64,000 nt of DNA from Dirofilaria immitis (lineage: Eukaryota > Nematoda > Chromadorea > Rhabditida > Onchocercidae): positions 7,256,501-7,320,500 of the forward strand of contig JAKNDB010000087.1 of assembly GCA_024305405.1 (NCBI GenBank), in the 5' to 3' direction. Below are positions 35,511 to 49,436 of the stretch, in pieces. Made by a program: the position numbers and the translations under genes. Below the pieces are notes generated by a model. It was not told the DNA's origin, ran no database searches, and was given only the letters and a program-made list of their open reading frames with translations. Every line of letters starts with the position of its first letter. The first letter of the stretch is position 1.

Positions 35511-38500
35511 TATTATACGAAAAATTATAAGGAAAAAATTTAAGAAGGAAACAAAGTAAGTATGCAAATATATTCATATATTTATATTTTATATTCATAT
35601 ATTTGCATAATTTATTTGTTTCTTATCAAAATTTTTTGCTTTTACTTTTTCGAATAGTAAAAAATATGCTCGTAAAATAATTTAAAGAATAAAATGGTTA
35701 GTTTTTTCATCTTTGGGTAAATATAATTTCTGGAAGAAAAAAGAAGGGAAAAACAGGGAATGAAGGACACCTGAATAAAAGGAAAAATAAATCGAACAAC
35801 TTTCTTTTATAGTTGATATTAAAGATTTTTCCAGCTGAACAAGGGAATTAATGCAGTTTAAAAGAGGTTTGCCATTTTGCTAAATGCATCAAAATTGAAG
35901 AACATTTTAAAAAAAAAAGTGAAAGAACGAAGGAAAAGGGAAAGAATAAAAATTGTTGAACAAAAAAGTTATAATAAAATTCAAATATTTACTTTTAATG
36001 CATTTTTTTCTTCGCTTTAAATTTTACCTTTTTCCCCTTTTATTTTGATTTTTACTGAATGTTATTTATAATTGCATAATTGTGCTTTCTTAATGGACTT
36101 GATAATTTATTTTGATATGAATAAATTTGAGGAGAAAACTGAAACTGATTATTAGCTTGGATTCATTGCTTTTATTCAAAATTGAATCATTACTATTGAT
36201 CTTTGCATTCATTCCAATTTAAATTATCATGATCTATTTTCGATCCTATTTAAATAAAATCGTTATGATCTGGCTTCCGCTGTTGCCAACATTAAGTCAA
36301 ATTAAATCATTGTGATCTATAAAATCATAAAACTTTATCTTTTCCTTTTATTTTAGGTCAATTCATCGTAATATATTCTAGCTTTTTAAAATTAATCATA
36401 GCATATAATCAGTTCTCCAGAAATTTTACCATAACTTAAGAGGCTAAAAGATAAGATAATGGTGAAATTACTAGAAAACTTAGGTCACCCGGAAAGGTTT
36501 CATGAATGTGAATGATTGGTTCACGATTCGATAGTATACAACGATATTTCAATTGTTCATAATTTTTTCTAGAGAAGAAATATCAGGAAATTTGACTAGC
36601 CAATGTGTATAGCAAGCATTTACATGCCTGCCGAAGGTATATTTCGGTTCGATAAATATTACAAACGGAAGTATAAACAATTACATATCCCACAAAAATT
36701 TTGAACATTCTTTGAAAATAATTTCAGTGTTAACTGACATTGAAGAAAAATTTTGAAACGTTGCAAAATTCAATCGTAAATATTTCCATTCGTGGTAATG
36801 AAAATCTAAATAATATTTACTTCTGTAAATGAATAAATATAAGAGGTATTAAAACAATTAACTTCAATATCTTCAGGAAAAAATATATAATAAAATTTCT
36901 ATGAAAATTTTTCAATTATAAAAATACTGCTTTTAGCAATTTTTTTTTTGATAATTTTGATTACAAAAATTTATATTACAATTGCAATTTGCTGAACAAT
37001 TATGAACAAATTGGAATTGTAAAAGCTATTATTATGAAAAATAATTGTTTTTCAAAAAGTTATTGCAAAAATTATTATACCAAAGGAAATTTTTCAAATG
37101 CTAACATTTCCCTCCGTTAATAAAAATAAGCAGAGAGAGAATTTTAATAAATAAAATAAAATTTTTCTTTTATTATACAGCTTTTACTAATAGGTTATAG
37201 AAGAAACTATCAAAATGTTTTGAAATGAATCGATTCTATCAAAAGCTCATTTAAATGAAATGGAAATAAAACCGAATGCCGTAGAAAATTTTTGAAATGA
37301 AAAAGTTAATTTTTTTTTATATCTATTATGAAAAATTGCCGATGGATAAGGTTTTGCCATCTTCAATTTATCAAAAATATGCAATGTTTGTCTTTTGGTT
37401 ATTCTAACAATGTATCAAAGTTTTATAAAACTTGAATTTATTTGAATAGGAGGAGAATTCTTAAAGTCCAGATAACCTTATTCTTAGGAGAAATTGCATA
37501 ATTTAATAATTATTACAAATTTTACATAAGAAATATTTCGTCTATAATTACTAACAATTAGTAAATGAAATAAATAAATTATGAGATTTTACTAGTTATA
37601 TTTAAGCAAATAATGAATAGATTGAAAAGTTTCAGAGAAATTTGGTTAATATAAAATTGAACTAAAATTAAAAATATTATTTTGACGAAATATAAAATAA
37701 ACTAAGACATGAAATAGTCGAAATTACGAGACTCAGAATGATATATGAAATGCTACCGCAAAGGAAGAATAATGAAAATTTCTATTCAATAACTTTAATT
37801 TTTTTAAAATTTCAAAAGATTTCACTAATATTTATATTTTACGGATAATATTAAATTTTTTTTTAAAAAAAGATGATTAAGCCAGAAAATTGATAAATAT
37901 CTGCGATGGCAAAAGGATGGGAGAAATGTGAGGAATGTTAGAGAAGAACAAATTATCCAAAGAATATTTTTGTCAACTGCAATTGACAACCTCAAAGGTG
38001 AAAGAATTTTTCCATTTTACTCCCTTTTCTTTTTTTTGAACAATTTTTTAGCAAGTATAAAATGAAATTATAAAAGAATGCAATAATAAAAAAGTTATGA
38101 AATTTTGATATTCAATTTTATTTTATGCTTATCTTCCTTTTTGTAATGTCAAAAATTAATTCAGAGGATTAATGTTGACTGAATATAATAAGAACTAAAT
38201 TTGATGAATGAGTTAATTATGAAAATTAATAACAACACGGAGAAGAGGAAGTGAAACGATAAAATTATAAAATTAGCAGGAAAGACTTTTAGAATAAAAT
38301 TTTGCCACAAAAAAATAGATATGATGTTCTGGGCCACTAAAGAATATACGAAAATGTTAAATAATTAATTAAGATATAACTGAGAAATGAAAGAGTTGGA
38401 TTTAATGAAGTCTTAAAAGTGAAAAATGTAACTGCTTGAATACAAATTCGATTATCGATAAGATCGCAAATTATAGAATATAATGAATAGCAGAAATTTC

Positions 38501-41500
38501 ATTAATATATATAAAATTATTTAAACTTTCGATGAAGCAGATGAAAAGTTTAAATTTTTGTGTAATAAAGTTGGTATAAAAAAGAGAAATAGAGCATAAA
38601 AAAGTTGAAATTAATGAAATCTAAAGTAGCGCATGATGGCAAAAATATAATGAAGTAGACAAGTTGAAATATTTGATAAATAATGATATTTGTAGAATGT
38701 TTTACTAGAGAGAAAGTATAAAGAGACAAATGTTATCAATTTTTTTCCTGATCTTTTTAGAAAGTAATTGAACATAGATAAGCAAACTGATAATGCGAAC
38801 TGATAATTAATTCTATCTAAATACTTGATATATTTATAAAAGTTTTAATTTGCTAAAATTCTTCTCCCTTTTTTATACACATTTTGAGAAAAATATCAAA
38901 TACTTGCAATATTCAAGTATCTGTTGTTTTTCATTAATTTTTATTATTTTATTTACTTCAAATCGCGTTGATAATTTAATTTTGATCAAAGAAACTTTGA
39001 AATTTCAAAAATATTTTCATGCAAATAATTTTGTTGACGTAAATGAAGAAAAAATGAATGTTACCTCGCTTTGATTGATAAAAAAATTGATCGTTTATTA
39101 ATTTCGTTAATTCTTATCGTTTGTCACTGATGAAAATTATGATTCACTTTTACTTTTACCTGAAAGAAAAGAAGATATATTCGAATGTTATATATAATAT
39201 AAATATTAATATGCAGTAATGCATAAATAAATGTCTACTTATATATAATATATGAATTTAATATGATTAATTCAAATATCAATTTATTTCTAATATATGA
39301 ATAAAAAGATATATTTTATAATATCTAAGTAACTTCCAGTCAATCAACGCAATATATTTTTAAATGCCAGTAAAATATTTTATCAGATATTGATATAAAT
39401 CAATAATTCGTCTAAATCTCGAACAGTATTAACCACTAAACAGTTTTTTTTATCTACACATATTTATTTTACGTTTATATTTTCCTAATTTGTATCATAT
39501 CATATCATGAGAATAGATATCACTTCTACTATACTTTCATATTAGCTTGCATCAATTCTTTAGAGAAAATATGAACTTGGCTAAAAAAAGTTTGAAAAAA
39601 TAATAAAGATCATAACATTACAATTTTTAAGTATATGTATTGATAATGTAATGATAAAATCTACGAATACTATGTCGAATATAGTAATTGTATTTTCTAT
39701 ACAATAATAAAACGAATGGATAGCCTAAAAGTTTTGCCTCAGAGATATTATCAAATATAGTAGGACTATTATCTAGAATAATGATAATCGATTATTACAT
39801 TGGTAGAATTCAAAATCTGATTTATTTGTCAGTATAATCTCTTTTAGCAGACGGTTAGCGGATATGGTTGAATTCTGAAATTATTACACCAGTCAAATTA
39901 AATGCTCAAATAACTGATAATTCTAATCGATCAAAGTTCAATGAGTCATTTTGTGTAATTTTATTTTTATCAGTTAATTTTTGGTGGCTAAAAACTATAA
40001 AATTAGTAAAGAGAAATAAGAAGAAAATAGAAAAGTAAATGTCTCAAAAAATCCGTAATCTAAGTTCAAGTTTAAATTCAAATAGCTAAACATATTATTG
40101 AACGAAAGTATTTATACTTCTAAGCCTTTAAACTTTCTGAAGCTGTCATTCCATAAATCGATGCCAATTTTTCTAAAACTTTTTTCTAGAAAGAAAATAA
40201 GTATAAATGTTAGATAGGAAGTGATATCAAAGAAAGAGATTGTTATGAATATATGAAAAAAGGATTCCAACAACAGTAATATGAATCCTCACGAGAAAAC
40301 GAAGATGGAAGATGATGACTGTGTGCTGTTTGTAAAATAATTTAGTAAATAATGAATAAAAATTAATTATTTTAAGTTTGGAATTCTCGTACATGCGATA
40401 TTCAAATAACGCGGAATATTGAGGAACCTTCGACTGATTTCAAAATATATGTAGCATTGGAAATAATATTATTTGCATTCTTTCATCTTTTATTTTAGAT
40501 ATCAAAAAAGCATCTATTCTGATTTTATATTGGGACCGAAGAAATGAAATAAGAAAAGAATCTAATTTTGAATGATTTAATAAGCTCTGTGAATCTTCTG
40601 CAACTTTAAATTTTCAAGCTTTGAGAAAAGACTTCTGCGACAATTTTCTCTCACAGTAAAATAAGTAAACGTTAATAAATATAAAATAACAAATATTAAG
40701 CAATTAAATTATTAAATAAATTAGTAGATGAGTATTTAAATAATCAAATTTTAATTTCGCATTCGAATAACGTTGAAAAGAAAAATTTCATTATCATAAT
40801 ATTTTTGCTCATTCGAGATCTTTTGTTGAAATCTGTAATAAATGGATTATTTTCATCAATTGGCATCATATATATTTAATACAATAATTCTATTGTGAAT
40901 GATCCATCTTTCAGAATATTGATAAAATGTTGGGAATATTTTTTCAGTACCAAAAAGTTATTCATAAATTGATAGAATCATTTCTAAATCGCAAAAGCTT
41001 AACAAATAATCATTTTTTTCTAATTATTTGCGTTATTTTATGCTATAAAAAACCAGTCGTCCAATAAAACGAACTAAAATATAATTATCTAAAAAATTTG
41101 TTTACAGTGAAAATATATAAACAAATAAACAACCAAATAAGTTAACATTATTTGTTAAAATATTTTAAATAAAATAAGATGTATACATCCAAGGAAACTT
41201 TTTCCCAATATTAAAGTTTGAATAAATCATATATATCTTTTGATGATCCCAACAGATGAATAGCCATTAATCAAATGAGTTAAAAAGTCTTGAGAAAAGA
41301 ATCGAGTAAGAAAGAACAAAGAGGAAACATATTTACTAACCAGAATAATTGTTTATACATATTCATCAATGATTATTTATAAATTACATATTCATTTGGA
41401 ATAGGTTAATTTTTCCTAATTATTGTCTTTCCATTTACTTAATTATACTTATTGTGAATTGTGTATATTTAATTGTAAAATTATGCGTAGAGCTAAGTTA

Positions 41501-43618
41501 ATTACTAATAAATCATTTTTTTTTTAGAAAAAAATCAAAATTTTTCCCAAATTGTGATTGTTGTCTCATTCGTCTCATTAATTTTTTAAATTGATTGGGT
41601 AAGAAAACTTTAATTATAATTAATCTGCGAATTATCATACCCTTCGGGAATTTAATAAAATTAAAACTTGCATAATTGCAAAGGAAATGTTAGTATTATT
41701 GTTAATAAATTAAAATATAGTAATATTAAATCATCAATATATTATTAAACGTATTATTTAGAAAAGAAATTTACAAGCAAATAGATCGTAATAATGAAAG
41801 ATAAAGATAACTGATAGGAAAAACATACTTAATTGAGCAATTATGCAATCTAATTATTTCCATATTAGAATTAATTATCCCATGCAACTATATTTCAGTT
41901 CATCATATAAAATTGAAAGGTTAAAGATCATCGCTATCTTTCTATTCACTTATTTTGAGGCAAAAATTATTCTCGATCTTATTAAATGTAATATTTGAAG
42001 TTATGATTTATCGTTTTGGATGAATAAATAATAATAAAGATCGGAGAATGAAGGAGAGGATGAATCCTAATTGCTTTTATTTTTAGGAAAGTTCATAAAG
42101 AAAATGCCATTTCATTTATCCTAAAATACAGAAACAATAAAAGAAAAGAGTAACCAATAAGGTTATCGATGATAGAAAACTATAATGATAAATATGAAAG
42201 AAAAGGAAGCAAATTGTTTATGCTAATTATGGTAGGATTAATTTTTCAAAATGAAACTAAATAAGGATTTATTACTGAAGATCTTATCTGTGTCTCATAG
42301 GATTTATCATATAAATATATTCGCTTAAATATCCGTCCCTATTCTTTTATTACTTTTGTGTTATTGTTTAATCTTCACAATTTGCACAAGATATAGTATT
42401 TTAATAAAATATATTTTTTGAAAGTTTTAAATTCAAATCTGCTAATTCATAATTTGAAATTTAATTTATGAATAATGCAAAACTCTCCATTAAAAATAGT
42501 TTATATAGATAGAAGAATAAACATTTTGATTATTTTTATTCGTAATATTAAAATATAAAACTTTTTAGATATTTTTTTGAATTATATATTTTATTATTTG
42601 TATGAATTATTTAACTTATTATTTGTATTATTCATAATATGCGAAAGAAATGATTTTGATAAATTATTAAGAACAAATAGGAAAATTCGCAAAAGGAACA
42701 AATAAACAAATTAACCTTGAACAATATACCTATCAAAATATCAAAAAATTCAATTACGTATCAAACTTTAATTAATTTATTTTTCATCACTCTATCGTCA
42801 TAAAGCTGGAATTATACAATGTGTATAGGTAAATAATGCGAGTTATGATAAATTATCAGAAATAGAAATGATTTGCTTGAATTCTTGATCATAATGCTTT
42901 TATTCTGGGTGATGTGTGCATGCTATACTTCAGGAAGATCAAATAAGATTAAATTAATTTAAAAAGATGTCCAATTATAACTTTTTCAAAAATAATACTA
43001 AAATTTGAATAAAGTAAAAAGAACAATATGAGAGACAAAGAAAAGGAAAAATATAAATGCTTAAAAATTGTTCCGATTAATCAAATGATATTATTGTGAT
43101 ACAATTATATGTCAAACTTACTGATCACAATAATTCAAAATTAATTTAACAAATACACCTAGTTTAAAAGTGCAAAAAGAACATCATAATTTATTTATTT
43201 TGAGTTGCTTGAAATTATTAAAAATATTTCCCATTTTATTTCATTATTATCAAATGCTGTAATTCCATTGATACATCACATATTCAAATTGACATTATAA
43301 AGTTGAAAGTGAATAGATAATTTAAATCAAAACGAATCATAATTAGAATTGTGAAATTAAAAAAAAAAGAAAAAGAAAAATATAAGCCAAATCAATTAAA
43401 GTTAATTAATCATAAATGAAAAAATGAAATAGAAAATTAAAAAACAAAAAAATTTTTTGAAAAAAGGCTAAAAATAAGGAGACATAATAATAATAGAAAG
43501 AAAAACAAAAGGAATCAAATAAAAAAATAAAAACAATAGAAGTAAAATAATGGTTTCTAATTAGTTTAGCTTTTCTCATAGCATATTATGTTGATTTGAA
43601 GAAAAACAAATCAGAGTA

Positions 43619-43653
<35 letters not shown>
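43619..43653. repeat. ATG/GAT trinucleotide microsatellite
   Basis: About 11 units of ATG, followed by degenerate copies. Confidence 0.95.
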
Positions 43654-44995
43654 AATGATGAAGGTAATGGAAAAAATAAGACGGATGAGATCCTTAGAAA
43701 GAAAGTAATAAACAGAGTAATTATAGTGAAATTCTGTGATAAATTGATGCAATTATTAGGTGTTCCTACTATAAGAAATAAAAATTAATAAATAATACTA
43801 ATGAATAATAATTTTTGTTATTTTATTTACTGTAATGTTTATTGTCACTACTACCGTAATATTTGTATCAATTAATACTTATTGTCAATGCAACTTATAA
43901 TATATATTATTAGTATCGGTACAAATATTTACTATTCGGAACGCTGTAATATTTATTGCCAGCTACTGTAATATTCATCGTCAGGAAGGTTTTTCTAAAT
44001 ATTTAAAAATCTCATTTGATATCTTTTCTTTTTCTGAAATATTTTTTATTAGAATAAATAAAATTATTTTGAGAGTATAATCACACTTGATAAATCGATT
44101 AAATCAATCAAATAAAATATGACTCATTGGATCAAAAAAAAGTAAAAATGAAAAATTTTTTTAAAAGAACTTTACCGCTTAATTTGGCGAAACCTCAATG
44201 CCTTAAAAAATTGCCAACGAAAAAAAATTGCATAAATAAGAAATAGAAATTATTGCTATTTCAACACGGAAGAATAACTTTAAAAATAGCAACAAATTTT
44301 GCTACCAAATTGAAAATGTTAAATATCGAAGAAGAAATTGGATCAAATAATTTCCAATTTTCCTTTTCTAAGATGAATAAACAAAAAAATTTTTAAGCTC
44401 AAGAAATTAGAAAAAACGATTTTAATTTTGCTTAATTTCTGATGAAAGATGATAAGAACAATGATATTGAGAGTATACATTTTATTATTATTATTATTAT
44501 CAATTTCTATGAATACCTTATTAATATTAGATAAACAATTATTTAATGAATTTATTTCTTAAATTTAAAGGAACGATTCAAAGTTTGAATTTATTTTATT
44601 TTAAACAAAGGCCATTAGACGAACCGTATAATCTATGGCTAATAATAATCGATATTTCATATTAGCTCTATCTAACTATAGCATCTCATCGTTATATTTC
44701 CAATTTGTTTTTTATAAATTTTCTCTTGGCTTCAACTGAATGGACATAAAAATAACATAATATTCAGACATAGTGCATAAATATCAAAATTTTTTGCAAA
44801 AAAGATTCTTTGTTTGAAATTTCAAATTGAATCGTTTGAAAATTGAAATTCAGCGAAGAATAAATAAATCTGTCATCGTCAGCTACACCACTAAGTTTAG
44901 TACAATCTTTCCGACGATAAAAAATTACCATTAATTAGGCTTCATCTCAAAACAAGCTTAATTTAGAAAGGATGGAATAATTGTTGATGTTAATC

Positions 44996-45019
44996 ATATA
45001 TATATATATATATATATAT
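44996..45019. repeat. TA microsatellite
   Basis: Alternating AT, 24 bases. Confidence 0.93.
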
Positions 45020-46011
45020 GAGCTTTGCTTTATTATATTCAAAAAGTACGACAAAGAAAAATTTAAAGGAACTTTCTCGCTAGGCTGCTTTTAGGCCTAA
45101 TGAGATGTTGAAAAAGGCGAAATTCTTTATGACTTCGAAGTAGCATATTTAGTTAAATAACATTGCTATAAATATTTTTCACTTTTGTGCACTTTTTGAA
45201 TCTTTTACGTAGAAAATTTTTTAAAAATTTTTCAAAAACGAGCCATAATAAATAAACTTATCGCAATTTTATGTTCCATTAGCGCAATTGCTAATACAAA
45301 TTCCAGTATTTCATAGTTTCTATGATATTTATATTACTAATGTAATATAATATTATCAAATTATTCAAATATAATTTCATCTAATACTTCAATTTTTCAT
45401 TTTTAGCTTGACATAATAGATTAAAAATAATTATTTAGTTTTGAAGTTCCATATTATTGATTCATTCATGACAGATTAATTGATATTGTAATAGTATTTC
45501 TTGTTGATTTTTTTTAAATATTAATAATACGCAATACAGAAGTATAATATTAGTGAATAAAGGTATAAAAATAGCACATAATTATAAAGAAAATTAGTAA
45601 ATATTATGATGAATTTAATAGATAACTATTTTAAACATAAAAAGTTATGTTGAAACAATTTCGTTTCGCTTTTTATTTTCAGTTTAACATAGTAAGTATG
45701 ACAAAGAATAATAATAATAATACTATTATTCAAATAGGGCTTTTCTTATGAAATATAACATTTGTTTGGTTTAATTAAACTATAAATAAAATTTTATATT
45801 AATTATCATAATTGAACAAAAATTTTTAATTTTAAAAAGTTATAAAATTTAATATTGAAATTTGAAAAGAAGAATAAAAAAATTAAAGGAAACAATAAAA
45901 GAAAGCAGGATGAGAAGCAAATAGATTTATTTATTTAGGAAGGTATATACCACTGAAAATTGTAAACCATTATACTTCCGCTAGATTTCGAGGCTCTAAT
46001 CAAAAAAATTT

Positions 46012-46290
46012 TTGGCCAATATATGCCAACATTACTTCATTGTTGTTTATCATGGTGACGTTAGTGATGCTATCAATGGTGGTGCTGATAATGATGGTGG
46101 TGGTAATGCTGCTGCTAGTGGTAATCGTGGTGGTGATGGTAGTGATGATAGTATTGAACGATGGAAAGTCGGGAAAAAGATGCCTGAAGTATGTATTTCA
46201 TTTTTTCTTGGCTATTCTTTTCCATATATTTTTTTACTTCATTGGCTAAAATGCAAAAGATCAATATATTTAGAAATATCTTTGCTATGA
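46012..46290 (+). other. GNT-repeat patch that reads as a Gly/Asp/Asn/Ala-rich peptide ending in a splice donor
   Basis: From about 46060 nearly every codon in one plus frame is of the purine-N-T type (GDVSDAINGGADNDGGGN and on). A balanced tail, IERWKVGKKMPE, follows and then GTATGT, a plausible donor at 46189. This is either a low-complexity exon or a degenerate GGT/GAT microsatellite. No convincing acceptor or start ATG precedes it; the open frame begins at TTG. Confidence 0.25.
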
Positions 46291-46475
46291 AAAGAAATGA
46301 AGAATTCATCGAAAAAGTTGAAAAACAAAAAGAGAAAAAGGAAAAATGGCAAAAATTTGGTTAAAATGTATAATTTCCACGAAGGTTTGCTCATTTGTTT
46401 ATTATTTTTATTTAAATATACTGGAAACATAAATAATACTGATTAAATATTAATTATCAACTGAAATTATATATG

Positions 46476-46481
<6 letters not shown>

Positions 46482-46513
<32 letters not shown>
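46482..46513. repeat. TA microsatellite
   Basis: Alternating AT, 32 bases. Confidence 0.93.
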
Positions 46514-46516
<3 letters not shown>

Positions 46517-49414
46517 CTGATTCATCTCTTTGCTTTCTTTTAAAATCTCTTTATATCTTATTTTTAAGTTTCACGCAATATTCCTAATAAATTCTTTTTT
46601 GAACTAATTATTAAATTCAATTTAATTTTCTTGCTTTATTTTAAGCATTCGCTGATCAATTTCGTTTATTATCTCAGTTATTTTATGTTTACTTATGATT
46701 CCAAACTTTAATTTAATTGATAAAGAAAGAACTCAATTTTCTGACCTATTATTTTTATAAACATACTTTTATTAATTGAAATTATTAGTGAAAACAATAA
46801 ATAAATAAAGGAAAAGGGTCCGAAATGATAAGAAGAAGAGAAGAGAAGAATAAACAAAAAGATGATAAAAATTTCCATAATATTTTTTCAAACTTTTAGA
46901 AATTGATTATTAAATAATTATTGCCATTTAAATTAATTAAATCAAATTTTCCAATGCACTCACCCGCTACATCTAATATATAATTTTGGCTAAAGAAATG
47001 AAAAAACTTCTTGAATAAAATAAAAATTAAATTAAGCAATTAAGCAAAAATATTTCTCAAAACTTTTTATTTGTCCCAATTACTTCACAGTAAATAAACA
47101 TTATTTCCTTTTTTGTATTTCTCTCTAACTAAATATTTTAGTCTTTTTAACCTAAAATTTCAATGGCAATGATTATTTAATAGTCAATTCCTATTCTTGT
47201 AGAAAGCGTAAAATCAGAAAATAGACTTCGTTATCGGTTTTTTTATCAAATATGAAATCGTCAAATTTCGCTTGCTTTTTCTTCAAAATTTTTTCACCTA
47301 TTTTTTAACTTTTCGTTTTTCCATAAATCTATCTAAAGCAATAAATTGTCATTCGTGATATTAGACGAATAATAATTGTTTATCTGATTGCGGTAATGTT
47401 TTCTAAAAAATGCAAAATATACTTTTACAGTTTTATTTAAAAATTTTTAAAAACAAAACTATCAGCAATTTATTGAAATTACTGAAATTCTTTTCAAATA
47501 AATAAAATGAGAAAAGAAAATATGAGCAACTATTAAAAATTATTGAAATAAGAAAATTTCAGTTCTTCAAATCTCGACTTTTTCCTCTCTGATCATTGTA
47601 AATGCGTCAAAATATTGTTTAAAAAAGAAAAATATATGTCGTAGTAAGTAGCATTGTTGAAATTATAATAAAAAATGAATTCAAATTTTTGAAAATTTTC
47701 GTTTCAATTTGATCAATTTGAATTTGTCGATCTTAAACATCATTGATTTTTCCATATCTCATTCCACGATATTTTTGCATCGATGATATTACGGATTGAA
47801 ATGAAAATTTATAAAATAAAGAAAAAAACTAGGCAAAATTTTTGTATTAAATTGGATATAATTCATTTTATTGTCATATATTATTTTTCATGTCCTTATT
47901 TATTTCCAAATGTTATATACATCTCACTATAAATCAATTTAAATAATCAGAAATGATAAATAGGAAATGAAAATTTAAGTAAAAGATTAAAAAGAATTGA
48001 GTAATAAGCATAATAAAATAGTAGCCGTAAGAAATAATTAAACATAATAACAAAATATTCAACAAGGAAATGAATATTCGAGAAGAAACGAAAAAGGAAA
48101 AGATAAAGAAAAATTTAAAAAAATTTAATCGCCAATTTCATAATCAACAGTGAGCAAAAATAAACGAAGAGCAAAGGATATGAACGACTGGCAGGAAATC
48201 AGCCAAGTTAGCCTGATGTGCTAACTTTTCATGGAAATCATCATCATATATAACAAACTTAAGCTTTAATGAAATCTATTAGAACATTAGAAATAGAATC
48301 GTTTTGCTTCTTTTTTTCTTAAAAGTTGATATGAAATTTTTCCATTATTCAATGATCGATATTGTCCAATATCATGTATTAAACTTTATTTATTATTCCA
48401 CAATAAATTGTTAAATTTAAGGAAAAAGTAAATAATGTGAAATTTCAACAAATAAGAACAAACTAATTGAGATTACTTAATTTCCCTTTCTCATTATTAC
48501 TTTTTCTAAAAAATTAGTCTCAAGTTGAAATTAATTAGCATTTTAAAATTAATTAATTGCTAAAAAGAAGACAAAGTTGTTCATACTGTCCTACCAACCA
48601 ATAATTATTACATAGGCAAATAAAATTGATAATAAAATTTTGTTCCTTTTTTTTCATAAAAATTCATTATTAATCAAAGTTCCAAATGATGAAAAAAAGA
48701 AGACTTTATTGTTAGAAATAGATTAATTGTATTATCAAGAAGTTGTCTATCATACTGTATCGCATTCAATAAATAAAATAAGTAAGGAAAGGAGTTATGA
48801 AATATTTCGAAATTTTATTAAATGCCAATAGTTAACATTCGAATAAAAGTAAAATGATTTTCCTTTTTGAGTAGGAAATCAGGAAAACATTCACAATCGC
48901 AATTTGCGACATTTACGACATTTCCGACATATATATTTTTTTGTTTTGGGCATATAACTTTTTTACAAAATGATTTAATGTTATTTATGGGGTAAAATTT
49001 ATATATATCATTTTATATAACTATACGACTACGACTAATCGTCTTTTTAGTCGCAAATTTTTTTCCTTTCAAAAAGCTTACATCGAAACAATAAATTAAC
49101 GACAACATCTGATGAATACGTCACATTTGACGAATGCGAATTGTCGGATGCATTTCTTTTTATTTTAGGAATGATGAAATCAATGATAGTTGTATCGTGG
49201 AATTTCATCAATGGAAATAAAATTGATTTAGTTGCATATTTAAAATAAATTTGCATCTGATACTACTAAATATATTGTGTTTTAATTTTTTTTTTCACAT
49301 CAGCGGTTTTATTTCCTTTTAAAATATTTCACTAAATTTTATCAGTCATTTTCCTCGAAACTAAAAAAATTGAATGAATATTTGACCGAATATCATAATA
49401 TAATATTTTTAATT

Positions 49415-49436
49415 TATATATATATATATATATATA
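49415..49436. repeat. TA microsatellite
   Basis: Alternating TA, 22 bases. Confidence 0.92.

Larger units (their letters stand above)
31000..45999. other. AT-rich stretch without a recognisable gene
   Basis: Contains TA tracts at 31051-31070 and 44996-45019, an ATG/GAT microsatellite (43619-43653) and a 28-bp perfect palindrome beside a CCCCACCC sequence (35469-35510). A GC-richer islet at 36459-36690 has two short plus-strand ORFs. The longest ORFs here are about 60-75 codons and carry no domain signal. Confidence 0.6.

Noticed and set aside
49047..49256. 69-codon minus ORF and nearby GTCG/CGAC words
   Set aside because: No conserved motif; the short repeats are too irregular to define an element.
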